Source: Anthropogastromicrobium sp963626545 (GTDB taxonomy: Bacteria; Bacillota; Clostridia; Lachnospirales; Lachnospiraceae). From it: a stretch of 38,172 bases of DNA. The stretch lies in NCBI GenBank assembly GCA_963626545.1, contig CAVFYJ010000024.1:1-38172 (forward strand). Direction: 5' to 3'. Below, one piece after another: positions 1 to 8,114 of the stretch. The stretch's first letter is position 1, and each line of letters begins with the position of its first letter. The notes below the pieces were generated by a model. That model saw only the letters and a program-made list of their open reading frames with translations, had not been told where the DNA came from and did not search any database. Made by a program: the position numbers and the translations under genes.

Positions 1-1148
1 AAGCAGACACCGAGGAAGCATCTAGCGAAGAGGCATCTTCAGAGGAAGAGTCCAGCGAAGCAGACACCGAGGAAGCATCTAGCGAAGAGGCATCTTCAGA
101 GGAAGAGTCCAGTGAAGCAGACACTGAGGAGGTATCTAGCGAAGAAGCATCTTCTGAGGAGTCTTCTGAAGAAGAGACTGAGGCTGAGACCGAAGAAGAT
201 ATCGACGGTACTGGATTTAAGATTGGTATGGTTACCGATGTCGGCGGCGTAAACGACGGCTCCTTCAACCAGTCCGCATGGGAAGGCTTACAGAGAGCAG
301 GCGAGGCATTCGGCTGTGAGGTTAAGTACATCGAGTCTAAGGGTGATGCAGATTATGTTCCGAACATCGAGAGCTTCCTTGATGAGGATTATGACCTGAT
401 CGTATGCGTTGGTTACATGATGGCTGATGCAGTTCGTGACGCAGCAGAGCTGTATCCGGATCAGAAGTTCGCGATCATTGATGATGCTTCTAACGCAGAT
501 CTGGACAATGTTACCTGCATGATGTTCGAGCAGGAGCAGGCTTCCTACTTAGTAGGTCTGGCAGCTGGTTACACAACCGAGAGCAACATCGTCGGCTTCG
601 TTACTGGAGCAGCAAATGAGACTATGAACTCCTTCGGTTATGGTTACTTAGCAGGTGTTCTGGATGCAAATCCGGATGCAACCATCCTTCAGTACAATGC
701 AAACAATTTTGGTGATGCAACTGGTGGAAAGTCCGCAGTAAACACCATGGTAACAAAGGGCGCAGACGTCATCTTCCACGCAGCAGGTGGTACCGGTATC
801 GGTGTTATCGATGGCTGCAAGGAGAATGGTATCTGGGCAATCGGTGTTGACTCTGACCAGAGCTCACTGGCACCTGAGACTATCCTGACCTCCGCTTTAA
901 AGAGAGTTGATAATGCTTGCTACGATGCAACAAAGAAGACCATTCTTGGAACCCTTGAGGGTGGTGTTGAGACATACGACCTGGCAGCAGGCGGTGTTGA
1001 TATCGCCCCGACCACAGACAACCTGTCTAAGGATGTTCTGGAGAAGATCGAGCAGGCAAAGAAGGACATCATTGCCGGTGATCTGGAAGTTCCGAAGAAC
1101 AAGGAAGAGTTCGAGGAGAAGTACGGCGACGTTTACGAGCTGGACTAA
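1..1148 (+). CDS. BMP-family nucleoside-binding lipoprotein, 3' part
   Basis: This is the C-terminal 381 residues of a basic-membrane-protein (BmpA/PnrA/NupN-type) substrate-binding protein; the reading frame is open from base 3, so the start and any lipobox lie left of the window. The first ~70 residues are a Ser/Glu/Ala linker made of tandem repeats. The binding domain then begins near GFKIGMVTDVGGVNDGSFNQ, the hallmark opening of the family, and continues through GFVTGAANETMNSFGYGYLAG and DVIFHAAGGTGIGV to GVDSDQSS. Characterised members bind purine or other nucleosides outside the membrane and feed a NupOPQ-type ABC transporter. Such a transporter is encoded at 6567-10120, more than 5 kb away, so this is probably its binding protein. 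A terminator follows directly at 1174-1204. Confidence 0.9.
   Translation, partial: ADTEEASSEEASSEEESSEADTEEASSEEASSEEESSEADTEEVSSEEASSEESSEEETEAETEEDIDGTGFKIGMVTDVGGVNDGSFNQSAWEGLQRAGEAFGCEVKYIESKGDADYVPNIESFLDEDYDLIVCVGYMMADAVRDAAELYPDQKFAIIDDASNADLDNVTCMMFEQEQASYLVGLAAGYTTESNIVGFVTGAANETMNSFGYGYLAGVLDANPDATILQYNANNFGDATGGKSAVNTMVTKGADVIFHAAGGTGIGVIDGCKENGIWAIGVDSDQSSLAPETILTSALKRVDNACYDATKKTILGTLEGGVETYDLAAGGVDIAPTTDNLSKDVLEKIEQAKKDIIAGDLEVPKNKEEFEEKYGDVYELD
3..170 (+). repeat. 57-bp in-frame tandem repeat (acidic Ser/Glu linker)
   Basis: Two near-identical 57-bp units (3-59 and 60-116) differ at about one base and are followed by a diverged 54-bp third unit (117-170). Each unit is a whole number of codons and encodes a 19-residue block beginning ADTEEASSEE, so copy number can change without a frameshift. 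The repeat lies in the linker of the BMP lipoprotein and probably continues left of the window. Confidence 0.9.
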
Positions 1149-1173
1149 TTGGCAAATGATGCCATAACGAGGT

Positions 1174-1204
1174 GGCAGTGACACGGTCACTGCTGCCTTT
1201 TTTT
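1174..1204 (+). terminator. Rho-independent terminator after the BMP gene
   Basis: GGCAGTGAC (1174-1182), loop ACG, GTCACTGC (1186-1193), then TGCC and a run of seven T (1198-1204). It ends 16 bases before the next start codon, so the downstream transporter genes need read-through or a promoter inside the BMP gene. Confidence 0.85.
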
Positions 1205-1220
1205 GAGAGGAGAAGAGATT

Positions 1221-2279
1221 ATGAGAAAAGTATTTGCATCAATGACAGCAGTTTCAATGGCAGCAGCAGTAATGCTTGCAGGATGTGGTTCCGACAACAG
1301 CGACAAGAAGACTACCACAGCAGCTTCCACTGAGAAGGCTACCGAGGCAGCAACTGAGAAAGCTTCTACAGAAGCTGCATCTACAGAAGCTGAGACCGAG
1401 AAGGCTTCTACAGAAGCTGCATCTTCCGAGGAAGCATCTTCTGAGAATGCATCTGAAGAAGCATCCAGCGAGGCATCTACGAAGGAAGCAGCTGCAAAGG
1501 CAGACGATGAGAATGCAAAGGTTCGCGTAATTGACATCGATCTGACAAGCGAGCAGTACGCATTTGGCGTAAACAAGGATGAGACTGATCTGTTAGAGAA
1601 GACAAATGAGTTCATCGCAAAGATTATGGAAGATGGTACTTTCGACGAAATCTGTGATCACTACTTTGGCGATGGCGAGCCGGTTATGGTAAAGTCCGCA
1701 GAGTATGATGAGTCCAAGGATCAGCTGGTTGTTGCAACAAACGCAGGTTTTGAGCCATTCGAGTTCATGAAGGGTGAGGATTATTGTGGTATCGATATGG
1801 AGATGGCAGCACTTCTTGCTGATTATCTGGGCAAAGAGCTGGTTATCCAGAACATGGATTTCGATGCTGTATGTCTGTCCGTTGGCCAGGGTAAGTGCGA
1901 TATCGCAATGGCAGGTCTGACCATTACCGAGAGCAGAAAGGATCAGGTTACCTTCACTGATTCTTATTACAATGCATCCCAGAAGCTGATCGTTGCAGCT
2001 GATGATACTACCTTTGATGATTGCAAGACCGCAGAGGACGTAGAGGCAATCTTAAAGACTTTCGACAGCAAGACAAAGGTTGGTGTACAGAACGGAACAA
2101 CTGGACAGTTCTATGTTCAGGGCAGCGAGGACTTAGGTTTTGAAGGATTTGATATGACACTGACCGGATATAAGAATGGTTCCTTAGCTGTACAGGATCT
2201 TCTGAATGGAAACTTAGATTACGTCATCATCGACGCAGCACCGGCAGCCAGCATCACAGCAGCAATCAATTCACTGTAA
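1221..2279 (+). CDS. Amino-acid ABC transporter binding lipoprotein, apparently circularly permuted
   Basis: A 352-residue family-3 solute-binding protein. The start at 1221 follows GAGAGGAGAAG at 1205-1215. Residues 1-21 are a lipoprotein signal ending in LAGC, with Cys22 lipidated. Residues 23-100 are a Thr/Ser/Glu/Ala linker. Residues 101-150 (DLTSEQYAFGVNKDETDLLE to DEICDHYFG) look like the usual C-terminal end of an SBP_bac_3 domain, yet they precede the normal N-terminal opening (QLVVATNAGFEPFEF, 168-182). The protein stops after DYVIIDAAPAASITAAINSL, exactly where that C-terminal segment would normally follow. It is therefore read as a circular permutant. The permease and ATPase directly downstream make it the binding subunit for a polar or other amino acid. 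The exact ligand cannot be read. Confidence 0.88.
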   Translation: MRKVFASMTAVSMAAAVMLAGCGSDNSDKKTTTAASTEKATEAATEKASTEAASTEAETEKASTEAASSEEASSENASEEASSEASTKEAAAKADDENAKVRVIDIDLTSEQYAFGVNKDETDLLEKTNEFIAKIMEDGTFDEICDHYFGDGEPVMVKSAEYDESKDQLVVATNAGFEPFEFMKGEDYCGIDMEMAALLADYLGKELVIQNMDFDAVCLSVGQGKCDIAMAGLTITESRKDQVTFTDSYYNASQKLIVAADDTTFDDCKTAEDVEAILKTFDSKTKVGVQNGTTGQFYVQGSEDLGFEGFDMTLTGYKNGSLAVQDLLNGNLDYVIIDAAPAASITAAINSL

Positions 2280-2333
2280 TCGAAAAATCATTATTAGAAG
2301 TTATCACTAAGATAAAGTAACAGGAGTAACAGG

Positions 2334-3044
2334 ATGGGAGATTTTGGTCGGAAGATAGACCGTTTTATTGAGATTTTCTGGGAGCAGCGCGGCTATGTCC
2401 GCGTTCTGGAGGGCCTGCAAAATACCGTTTTGATTGCGGTAGTCGGCCTTCTTGTAGGTATCCTGATCGGAACGCTGATTGCGTCCGTAAGGGTAATGCC
2501 GAAGTACAAGCGCCTTCCGCGTGTGTTAAATGGCTTTTGCAGTTTTTATGTAGGGCTGTTTCGTGGAACGCCAATGGTTGTGCAGCTTCTGGTATGCTAC
2601 TATGTACTGCTTCCTCTTTTGGGAGTGCATATGACAGGCGTGCAGGTATCCATGCTTGTCTTTGGCTTAAATAGTGGAGCCTATATTTCAGAGATGATGC
2701 GTGCGGGTATTGAGTCCGTTGATCCGGGACAGATGGAGGCAGGAAGAGCAGTCGGACTTAGTTTTTCGGTCACGATGATCAAAATCGTCATTCCGCAGGC
2801 GGTAAAGAATATCCTGCCTACACTCGGCAACGAGTTTATTGCGCTGGTCAAGGAGACATCCGTTGTCAGCTTTGTCGGTGCAGCCGATCTGTACGTTGCA
2901 TTCAACTATATCGGAACCAACAGCTATGAGTTCATGGTTCCATATCTGGTAATGGCATTGATCTACATTGTGATCGTGCTCTTAATTAGCTTTGGCATTA
3001 AAATGATGGAAAGGAGCCTGAAGAAGAGTGATAGACGTAATTGA
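2334..3044 (+). CDS. Amino-acid ABC transporter permease (HisM/GlnP type)
   Basis: A 236-residue inner-membrane permease; the start follows CAGGAG at 2321-2326. Hydrophobic segments lie near residues 29-50 (TVLIAVVGLLVGILIGTLIA), 66-92, 100-120, 180-200 and 205-225. The cytoplasmic EAA loop that docks on the ATPase reads MEAGRAVGLSFSVTMIKIVI, followed by PQA, which is typical of the His/Glu/Gln family. The sequence SFYVGLFRGTPMVVQL is also characteristic. The gene sits 54 bases after the binding-protein gene and overlaps the ATPase gene by 17 bases, so the three form one transport operon. The channel is probably a homodimer, because only one permease gene is present. Confidence 0.93.
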   Translation: MGDFGRKIDRFIEIFWEQRGYVRVLEGLQNTVLIAVVGLLVGILIGTLIASVRVMPKYKRLPRVLNGFCSFYVGLFRGTPMVVQLLVCYYVLLPLLGVHMTGVQVSMLVFGLNSGAYISEMMRAGIESVDPGQMEAGRAVGLSFSVTMIKIVIPQAVKNILPTLGNEFIALVKETSVVSFVGAADLYVAFNYIGTNSYEFMVPYLVMALIYIVIVLLISFGIKMMERSLKKSDRRN

Positions 3045-3789
3045 TTTAAAGAAAAACTTTCATGATCTTGAGGTTCTCAAAGGAATCAACTTTAAAGTAG
3101 AGAAGGGCGATATCGTAGCGATCATCGGTCCGTCTGGTTCCGGAAAGAGTACATTCTTAAGATGCTTAAACTGTATGGAGGATCCGACCGCAGGAAAGAT
3201 CATTTTTAACGGCGTTGATATCGCCGATATGAGTGCTGATATCAATGTGCACCGCCGCCACATGGGTATGGTATTCCAGCATTTTAACTTGTTCAACAAC
3301 AAGACTGTACTGGAAAACATTATGCTCGCACCAGAATATGTGCGCCGCAAGGAAGCCAAGAAAACAAAGAACGGCAAGAGCAAAAAGCAGATTCACGAGG
3401 AAGTAAAGAGCGAGGCAATGGAGTTGTTAAAGCGCATCGGTCTCGAATCTAAGGCGGATGTTTATCCGTCTACACTTTCTGGTGGTCAGAAGCAGCGTGT
3501 CGCAATCGTGCGTGCGCTTGCCATGAATCCAGATGTGATTTTGTTCGATGAGCCAACAAGTGCACTCGACCCAGAGATGGTCGGCGAGGTACTCGACCTC
3601 ATGAAGAGCGTTGCCGCAGAGGGCATGACTATGATCGTTGTCACCCATGAGATGGGCTTTGCAAGAGAAGTTGCAAACCGCATTATCTTCATGGATGACG
3701 GCCAGATCTTAGAGAGCGGCGACCCGAAGGAGTTCTTTGCGCATCCGAAGACGCAGCGTGCGCGCGAGTTCTTATCTAAGGTACTGTAA
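3028..3789 (+). CDS. Amino-acid ABC transporter ATP-binding protein (GlnQ type)
   Basis: A 253-residue ATPase that powers the amino-acid importer from the cytoplasmic side. The start is GTG at 3028, placed by AAGGAG at 3011-3016 and inside the end of the permease gene. Walker A is GPSGSGKST (34-42), the Q-loop is near Gln84, the signature LSGGQKQR starts at 150, and Walker B ILFDEP is at 171-176; VTHEMGF carries the switch histidine. A Lys-rich insertion near residues 106-122 (RRKEAKKTKNGKSKKQ) lengthens the helical domain compared with E. coli GlnQ. Closely related ATPases handle His, Arg, Gln or Cys, so the substrate remains open. This is the last gene of the operon; a folded RNA and a terminator follow. 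Confidence 0.95.
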   Translation: MIDVIDLKKNFHDLEVLKGINFKVEKGDIVAIIGPSGSGKSTFLRCLNCMEDPTAGKIIFNGVDIADMSADINVHRRHMGMVFQHFNLFNNKTVLENIMLAPEYVRRKEAKKTKNGKSKKQIHEEVKSEAMELLKRIGLESKADVYPSTLSGGQKQRVAIVRALAMNPDVILFDEPTSALDPEMVGEVLDLMKSVAAEGMTMIVVTHEMGFAREVANRIIFMDDGQILESGDPKEFFAHPKTQRAREFLSKVL

Positions 3790-3800
3790 TAGGAAACAAT

Positions 3801-3913
3801 GTTATCTAGGCGAAAGCCCCGAGGTGAACGTTTCATTATATAACAGGGTCCCGCGGAATTGGGCTCGTCGACAAAGTCACTTCACCGAGTGGGCTTTTCG
3901 TAACCTACCCTAA
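3801..3913 (+). ncRNA. Stable structured RNA element, class unknown
   Basis: The 336 bases between the ATPase gene and yjjI hold no ORF but do hold a long interrupted helix. TTA (3802-3804) and TAGG (3807-3810) face CCTA (3904-3907) and TAA (3911-3913); CGAAAGCCC (3811-3819) pairs with GGGCTTTTCG (3891-3900, one bulge); GGTGAA (3823-3828) pairs with TTCACC (3881-3886). The ~50-base apical part includes a GC-rich patch, GGGTCCCGCGG (3846-3856). A terminator follows at 3912-3953. This is either a trailer of the amino-acid transporter mRNA or a separate small RNA. The long rod with an internal bulge resembles 6S RNA in outline, but I cannot match it to any family. Confidence 0.5.
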
Positions 3914-3953
3914 AGAATCGTCACGGCACCGCCGCGGCGGTTCTTTTTCTTTT
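3912..3953 (+). terminator. Rho-independent terminator ending the amino-acid ABC operon
   Basis: The core hairpin is ACCGC (3928-3932), CGCG loop, GCGGT (3937-3941); flanking AAAGAA (3912-3917) can pair with TTCTTT. A T-rich tract (TTCTTTTTCTTTT) follows. It separates the amino-acid transporter and RNA element from the yjjI operon. Bases 3954-4087 are AT-rich and show nothing else I can name. Confidence 0.75.
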
Positions 3954-4087
3954 GAAAACCCCTTTACTAAACGCACAAAACAGTATAAAATAGGAATGTA
4001 AAGCAAATCTTGATGTCAAATTTTACAATAAAGCAACACATTAATGCGGCAAAATAAAATGCTGTATTAAAATGTTGCGCAAATTTT

Positions 4088-4096
4088 TGTTATGAT
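4088..4096 (+). promoter_or_regulatory. Probable extended -10 promoter of the yjjI operon
   Basis: TGTTATGAT is a good extended -10 element (TGn plus TATGAT at 4091-4096), about 30 bases before the start codon. There is no good -35 at 17 bases. A small palindrome, TTGCGCAA (4075-4082), lies just upstream and TTGATGTCAA (4011-4020) lies further up; either could be a regulator site. Confidence 0.45.
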
Positions 4097-4125
4097 TTTT
4101 CTTACACAGAAAGGATGGTGTCATT

Positions 4126-5670
4126 TTGAGACCGATATCAATGGAACGTGTGGAAAACACAAGACAGGAAATCTTAAATATTATTACCAACCGTAAGCTT
4201 ACCCATGAGCAAAAGCTGACAAACCTGGCAGGTCAGGCAGACTCCTTACTTGAGGTACTGGATCTTCCAGATGGCCTCGAGGAGCTTCTTGAGCCAGTTG
4301 AGGGAAAACAGTGCATCTGCGATCTGTTTGAGGGCCATGCACCGGTAAGACCGAGATACATTGTTCCGGACTATGCAAAGTTTATGAGAGAGGGCAGCAA
4401 GTTCTTACAGCTTGACCCGCCGAAGGATATCTACGAGGCAATCAACTCTCTTCTGATCTTCTATAAAAATGTTCCAAGTGTCACCAATTATCCGGTTTAC
4501 TTAGGAAATATTGATGAGCTGCTTGAGCCATTTATGGATGATGTGGACGAGACACAGGCAAAGAAGCTGTTTAAGCTGTTCTTTACCCATATCGACCGTA
4601 CCGTCCTTGATTCCTTCTCCCATGCGGACATCGGACCGAAGGCTACCAGAGCAGGACGCCTGATCTTAGAGGTCGAGCGTGAACTTCAGGATGCCGTTCC
4701 AAATATCACGATGAAGTACGATGCCGATATCACACCGGACGATTTTGGAATCGAGTGTGTTAAGACTGCACTCAAGAGCGCAAAGCCAAGCTTCGCAAAC
4801 CATAAGATGTTCCAAAAGGAACTCGGTGAGAATTACGTCATCGCCAGCTGCTACAATGGCCTTTTGTTAGGCGGCGGTTCCTATACCCTGTGCCGTCTGA
4901 TTCTTGGCAACATCGCAAAGCGCGCAAAGGATAAGAAGGACTTTTTCGAGAATCAGCTGCCGTATGTAATGGATCGCATGGCACGTTACATGGATGCCCG
5001 TATCCGCTTTGAGGTAGAGGAGAGTGGCTTCTTTGAGAGTAACTTCCTCGCAAAAGAGGGCTTCATCCACAGAGATCGCTTCACCGCAATGTTTGGTATG
5101 GTCGGCATGGCAGAGTGTGTCAACACGTTGATGGAGCTTGAGGGCAAGGATGCCAGATTCGGTCACGACAAGGAAGCAGATGACCTTGGCGTTGAGATCA
5201 TGGAGGCAATCAATGCATTCAATAATGCACATGTAAATCCGTACTGCGAGGCAACTGGCGGTCATTTCCTTTTACATGCACAGGTTGGTATTGCACAGGA
5301 TAAGAACATCACCCCAGGAACCAGAATTCCGATCGGTGAGGAGCCAAAGGAGTTAATTGATCAGCTGCGTCATTGCAGCCGTTTCCACAAGTACTTCCCA
5401 TCTGGTACCGGCGATATCTTCCCGGTAGATGTGACCGTACACAAGAATCCGCAATTTGTGCTTGATATCGTAAAGGGTGCCTTCCAGGCCGATCTTCGTT
5501 ATCTGTCCTTCTATGAGAGCGACGGCGATGTAATCCGTGTCACCGGATACCTTGCAAAGCGTTCCGAGATTGAGAAGTATCAGAGAGGCGAGAGCGTTCT
5601 TCAGAATACCACACAGCTGGCAACTGGTGCGACCGAGAATGGTCACGTTCAGGAAAGAAGGATCCGCTGA
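4126..5670 (+). CDS. yjjI: YjjI-family glycyl radical enzyme
   Basis: A 514-residue enzyme of the YjjI (DUF3029) glycyl radical family, close to the length of E. coli YjjI. The glycyl radical loop near the C-terminus reads VIRVTGYLAKRSEIEKYQRG, with Gly474 the likely radical site. Cys242 in YVIASCYNGLLLGGG is a candidate active-site thiyl, but this is a guess. The loop resembles anaerobic ribonucleotide reductase (NrdD) more than pyruvate formate-lyase, and the protein is far shorter than PFL (about 750 residues). The substrate of YjjI is, as far as I know, not established. The start is taken as TTG at 4126, because AAGGAT (4111-4116) is well spaced for it; ATG at 4141 would lose five residues. 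The gene overlaps yjjW by one base (TGATG). The enzyme would be oxygen-sensitive and cytoplasmic. Confidence 0.93.
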   Translation: MRPISMERVENTRQEILNIITNRKLTHEQKLTNLAGQADSLLEVLDLPDGLEELLEPVEGKQCICDLFEGHAPVRPRYIVPDYAKFMREGSKFLQLDPPKDIYEAINSLLIFYKNVPSVTNYPVYLGNIDELLEPFMDDVDETQAKKLFKLFFTHIDRTVLDSFSHADIGPKATRAGRLILEVERELQDAVPNITMKYDADITPDDFGIECVKTALKSAKPSFANHKMFQKELGENYVIASCYNGLLLGGGSYTLCRLILGNIAKRAKDKKDFFENQLPYVMDRMARYMDARIRFEVEESGFFESNFLAKEGFIHRDRFTAMFGMVGMAECVNTLMELEGKDARFGHDKEADDLGVEIMEAINAFNNAHVNPYCEATGGHFLLHAQVGIAQDKNITPGTRIPIGEEPKELIDQLRHCSRFHKYFPSGTGDIFPVDVTVHKNPQFVLDIVKGAFQADLRYLSFYESDGDVIRVTGYLAKRSEIEKYQRGESVLQNTTQLATGATENGHVQERRIR

Positions 5671-6512
5671 TGATCACGGCGCCAGTTAATAAAATCATTC
5701 CGTTTAGCAGTGTGGATGGTCCTGGAAACCGTACAGCCGTATTCTTTCAGGGTTGTAATTGGGACTGTCGCTACTGCCATAACCCAGAGACTAGAAACAT
5801 GTGCACAGGCTGTATGGCCTGTGTGCAGGTCTGTCCTGCGGGGGCACTTCAAGATGAAAACGGCAAGGTGCGTTTCTTTCCAGAGCGCTGTGTCGGCTGC
5901 GATACCTGCATCAAGACATGCCGTTTTGGAAGCAGCCCCCGTATCTGCAATTTGACACCAGAACAGACCTTTGAACAGATCAAAAAACAGATTCCTTTTA
6001 TCAGCGGCGTTACTGTTTCCGGAGGCGAATGCAGCCTGTATTGCGAGTTCGTTGAGCCGTTATTTAAGCTGTGCAAGGAAGCTGGCTTAAATACGATGAT
6101 GGACAGCAACGGAAGCACGCTTTTTGAGGGAAAAGATGATTTGTTAGCCGTTACCGATGGTGTCATGTTGGACATCAAGGCATTCAGCGAGGAGGATCAT
6201 ATAAAGGTCACTGCAATGTCAAACAAGAACACGCTCGAGAATGCGGTATTTTTAGCGAAGCTTGGAAAGCTTTTCGAGATTCGTACCGTTGTTGTGCCGG
6301 GATTATTTGACATTGAAAATACAATCATCAAAGCCGGAGAATTGCTAAGACCTTATCAACGTATTCATCCGGTGCGTTACAAACTCATCTCATACCGTCC
6401 TTTTGGCGTCAGGGAAGAGTACAGGACTTATCAGAGTCCGTCAAAGGAGTACATGGAACAGCTCGAAAAGCTTGCTCATGAAAATGGCTTTTCGGATGTT
6501 GTTACCACATAA
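5670..6512 (+). CDS. yjjW: YjjW-family glycyl radical enzyme activase (radical SAM)
   Basis: A 280-residue radical-SAM activase that should abstract hydrogen from Gly474 of YjjI. The cluster motif CNWDCRYC gives Cys29, Cys33 and Cys36 for the SAM-binding [4Fe-4S] cluster. An inserted bacterial ferredoxin domain follows, with Cys45/48/51/55 and Cys74/77/80/84 for two more clusters. VSGGECSLY is the SAM-binding GGE region. The opening (IIPFSSVDGPGNRTAVFFQG) is typical of glycyl radical activases. Translation is coupled to yjjI through the TGATG overlap. No terminator separates it from the ATPase gene 54 bases downstream, so the activase is probably on the same mRNA as the nucleoside transporter. 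Confidence 0.94.
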   Translation: MITAPVNKIIPFSSVDGPGNRTAVFFQGCNWDCRYCHNPETRNMCTGCMACVQVCPAGALQDENGKVRFFPERCVGCDTCIKTCRFGSSPRICNLTPEQTFEQIKKQIPFISGVTVSGGECSLYCEFVEPLFKLCKEAGLNTMMDSNGSTLFEGKDDLLAVTDGVMLDIKAFSEEDHIKVTAMSNKNTLENAVFLAKLGKLFEIRTVVVPGLFDIENTIIKAGELLRPYQRIHPVRYKLISYRPFGVREEYRTYQSPSKEYMEQLEKLAHENGFSDVVTT

Positions 6513-6566
6513 AAAGCATTGCCTGAGAGAAATATGCTTACAAACATGACGAAGGAGGAGGAAGAG

Positions 6567-8114
6567 ATGGAGAGAATCAGTCATATGGATATGACGAAGC
6601 CGGCCATCGAAATGCGGGAAATCGTCAAGAAATTTGGCGACTTTACGGCAAATGACCACGTCAATTTGCTCGTTCACAAGGGTGAGGTTCATGCGATCCT
6701 TGGTGAGAATGGAGCGGGAAAGAGTACGCTGATGAACGTACTCTACGGTCTGTATCAGCCGACATCTGGTCAGATTTTTGTCGGTGGAAAAGAAGAAGTG
6801 ATCCACAGCCCAAGCCGCGCAATCGAGCTTGGAATCGGTATGGTTCATCAGCATTTCATGCTGGTACAGCCATTCTCCGTTACCGAGAACATCATTTTGG
6901 GAATGGAGCCGATGAAAGGTCTTACCGTCGATTTAAAGACGGCGCGCAAGAAGGTAGAGGAGATTTCCAAGCGTTACAACATGCAGGTAGATCCGGATGC
7001 CAAGATTGAGGACATTTCCGTTGGTATGCAGCAGCGTGTTGAGATCTTAAAGGTGCTGTATCGTGGTGCCGACATCCTGATTTTGGATGAGCCGACCGCA
7101 TCCTTAACACCGCAGGAGATCACTGAGCTGATGGAGATCATTGGCAACCTGACAGCCGATGGAAAATCGGTTATCCTGATTACCCACAAATTAAAGGAGA
7201 TTACCGCCTGCGCAGATTTCTGTACGATTATCCGTCAGGGTAAGTACATCGACACCGTTAAGGTCAGCGATGTTGATGAGAACGAGTTGGCAGCCATGAT
7301 GGTAGGCCGTAAGGTTGAGTTCAAGGTTGACAAGAAGGATATCAAGCCGGGCGAGGTTGTCTTAGAGGTAAAGAACATTCACGGAAAAGATTACCGTGGT
7401 GTTGAAATCTTAAAGGGACTGAATCTGAACGTGCGAAGAGGTGAGATCGTTGGTCTTGCCGGTGTCGACGGAAATGGACAGACTGAGCTAGTTGAGATTC
7501 TGACCGGTCTTCGAAAAGGCGATTCTGGTGAAGTTCTCATCAATGGTAAGAATGTCTTTAACAAAAAGCCAAAGGAAATCTTTGAGAGTGGAATCACGAG
7601 TATTCCGGCCGACCGTCAGAAGCATGGTCTGGTGCTGGAGTTCTCCGTTGCCGAGAACTTGATTTTGCAAAACTACATGAAAGAGCCATATTCCAAGAAT
7701 GGTGTCTTAAAGAAGGATGCAATCATGGCTCATGCAAAGGAAATGGTTGAGAAGTTTGATATCCGTCCGGCAGGCAGCGAGTCCCATCCGGCAGGAACGC
7801 TTTCCGGTGGAAATCAGCAGAAGGTTATCATCGCAAGAGAGATCACCAACAATTCCGACCTTCTGATTGCCGTCAACCCAACGCGTGGTCTTGACGTCGG
7901 CGCGATTGAGTTTGTACATCGTTATCTAGTAGAGCAGCGAAATAAAAACAAGGCGGTTCTCCTTGTCTCTTTTGAGTTGGATGAGATCATGAGCGTATCT
8001 GACCGTATCGAAGTTATCTTTGACGGTCAGATCACTGGAAGCATGCCAGCCGAAGGCGCAGATGAGAAGATCCTAGGAATTATGATGGCAGGAGGAAAGC
8101 AGCATGAAGCATAA
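6567..8114 (+). CDS. Nucleoside ABC transporter ATPase, two NBDs (NupO/YufO type)
   Basis: A 515-residue tandem ATPase of the BMP-type nucleoside importers. The start at 6567 is fixed by AAGGAGG at 6552-6558; an upstream TTG at 6519 lacks a ribosome site. The N-terminal half has Walker A GENGAGKST, a VGMQQRVEILK signature region and Walker B ILILDEPTASLTP. The C-terminal half has the degenerate Walker A GVDGNGQTE usual in RbsA-like proteins, the signature LSGGNQQKV, and AVNPTRGLDVGAIEFVHRYL in place of a canonical Walker B, which is typical of the NupO group. It overlaps the first permease gene by 11 bases. The likely substrates are nucleosides delivered by a BMP lipoprotein such as the one at 1-1148. 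Confidence 0.93.
   Translation: MERISHMDMTKPAIEMREIVKKFGDFTANDHVNLLVHKGEVHAILGENGAGKSTLMNVLYGLYQPTSGQIFVGGKEEVIHSPSRAIELGIGMVHQHFMLVQPFSVTENIILGMEPMKGLTVDLKTARKKVEEISKRYNMQVDPDAKIEDISVGMQQRVEILKVLYRGADILILDEPTASLTPQEITELMEIIGNLTADGKSVILITHKLKEITACADFCTIIRQGKYIDTVKVSDVDENELAAMMVGRKVEFKVDKKDIKPGEVVLEVKNIHGKDYRGVEILKGLNLNVRRGEIVGLAGVDGNGQTELVEILTGLRKGDSGEVLINGKNVFNKKPKEIFESGITSIPADRQKHGLVLEFSVAENLILQNYMKEPYSKNGVLKKDAIMAHAKEMVEKFDIRPAGSESHPAGTLSGGNQQKVIIAREITNNSDLLIAVNPTRGLDVGAIEFVHRYLVEQRNKNKAVLLVSFELDEIMSVSDRIEVIFDGQITGSMPAEGADEKILGIMMAGGKQHEA

Noticed and set aside
3..170. CRISPR-like or structural DNA repeat
   Set aside because: The 57-base units are contiguous with no spacers, in frame, and encode a lipoprotein linker.
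1187..1615. 142-residue Ser/Ala/Val-rich ORF on the minus strand
   Set aside because: It is the complement of the low-complexity linker of the binding lipoprotein; its composition mirrors that linker.
3840..3870. T-box leader or tRNA-like element
   Set aside because: AGGGTCCCGCGG recalls the T-box core only superficially; the consensus antiterminator bulge is absent, and the next gene is not an amino-acid gene.
4126..5670. Pyruvate formate-lyase (pflB) for the glycyl radical enzyme
   Set aside because: The protein has 514 residues instead of about 750, lacks the PFL Cys-Cys active site, and its radical loop (RVTGYLAKRSEIEKYQRG) and activase partner match the YjjI/YjjW type.
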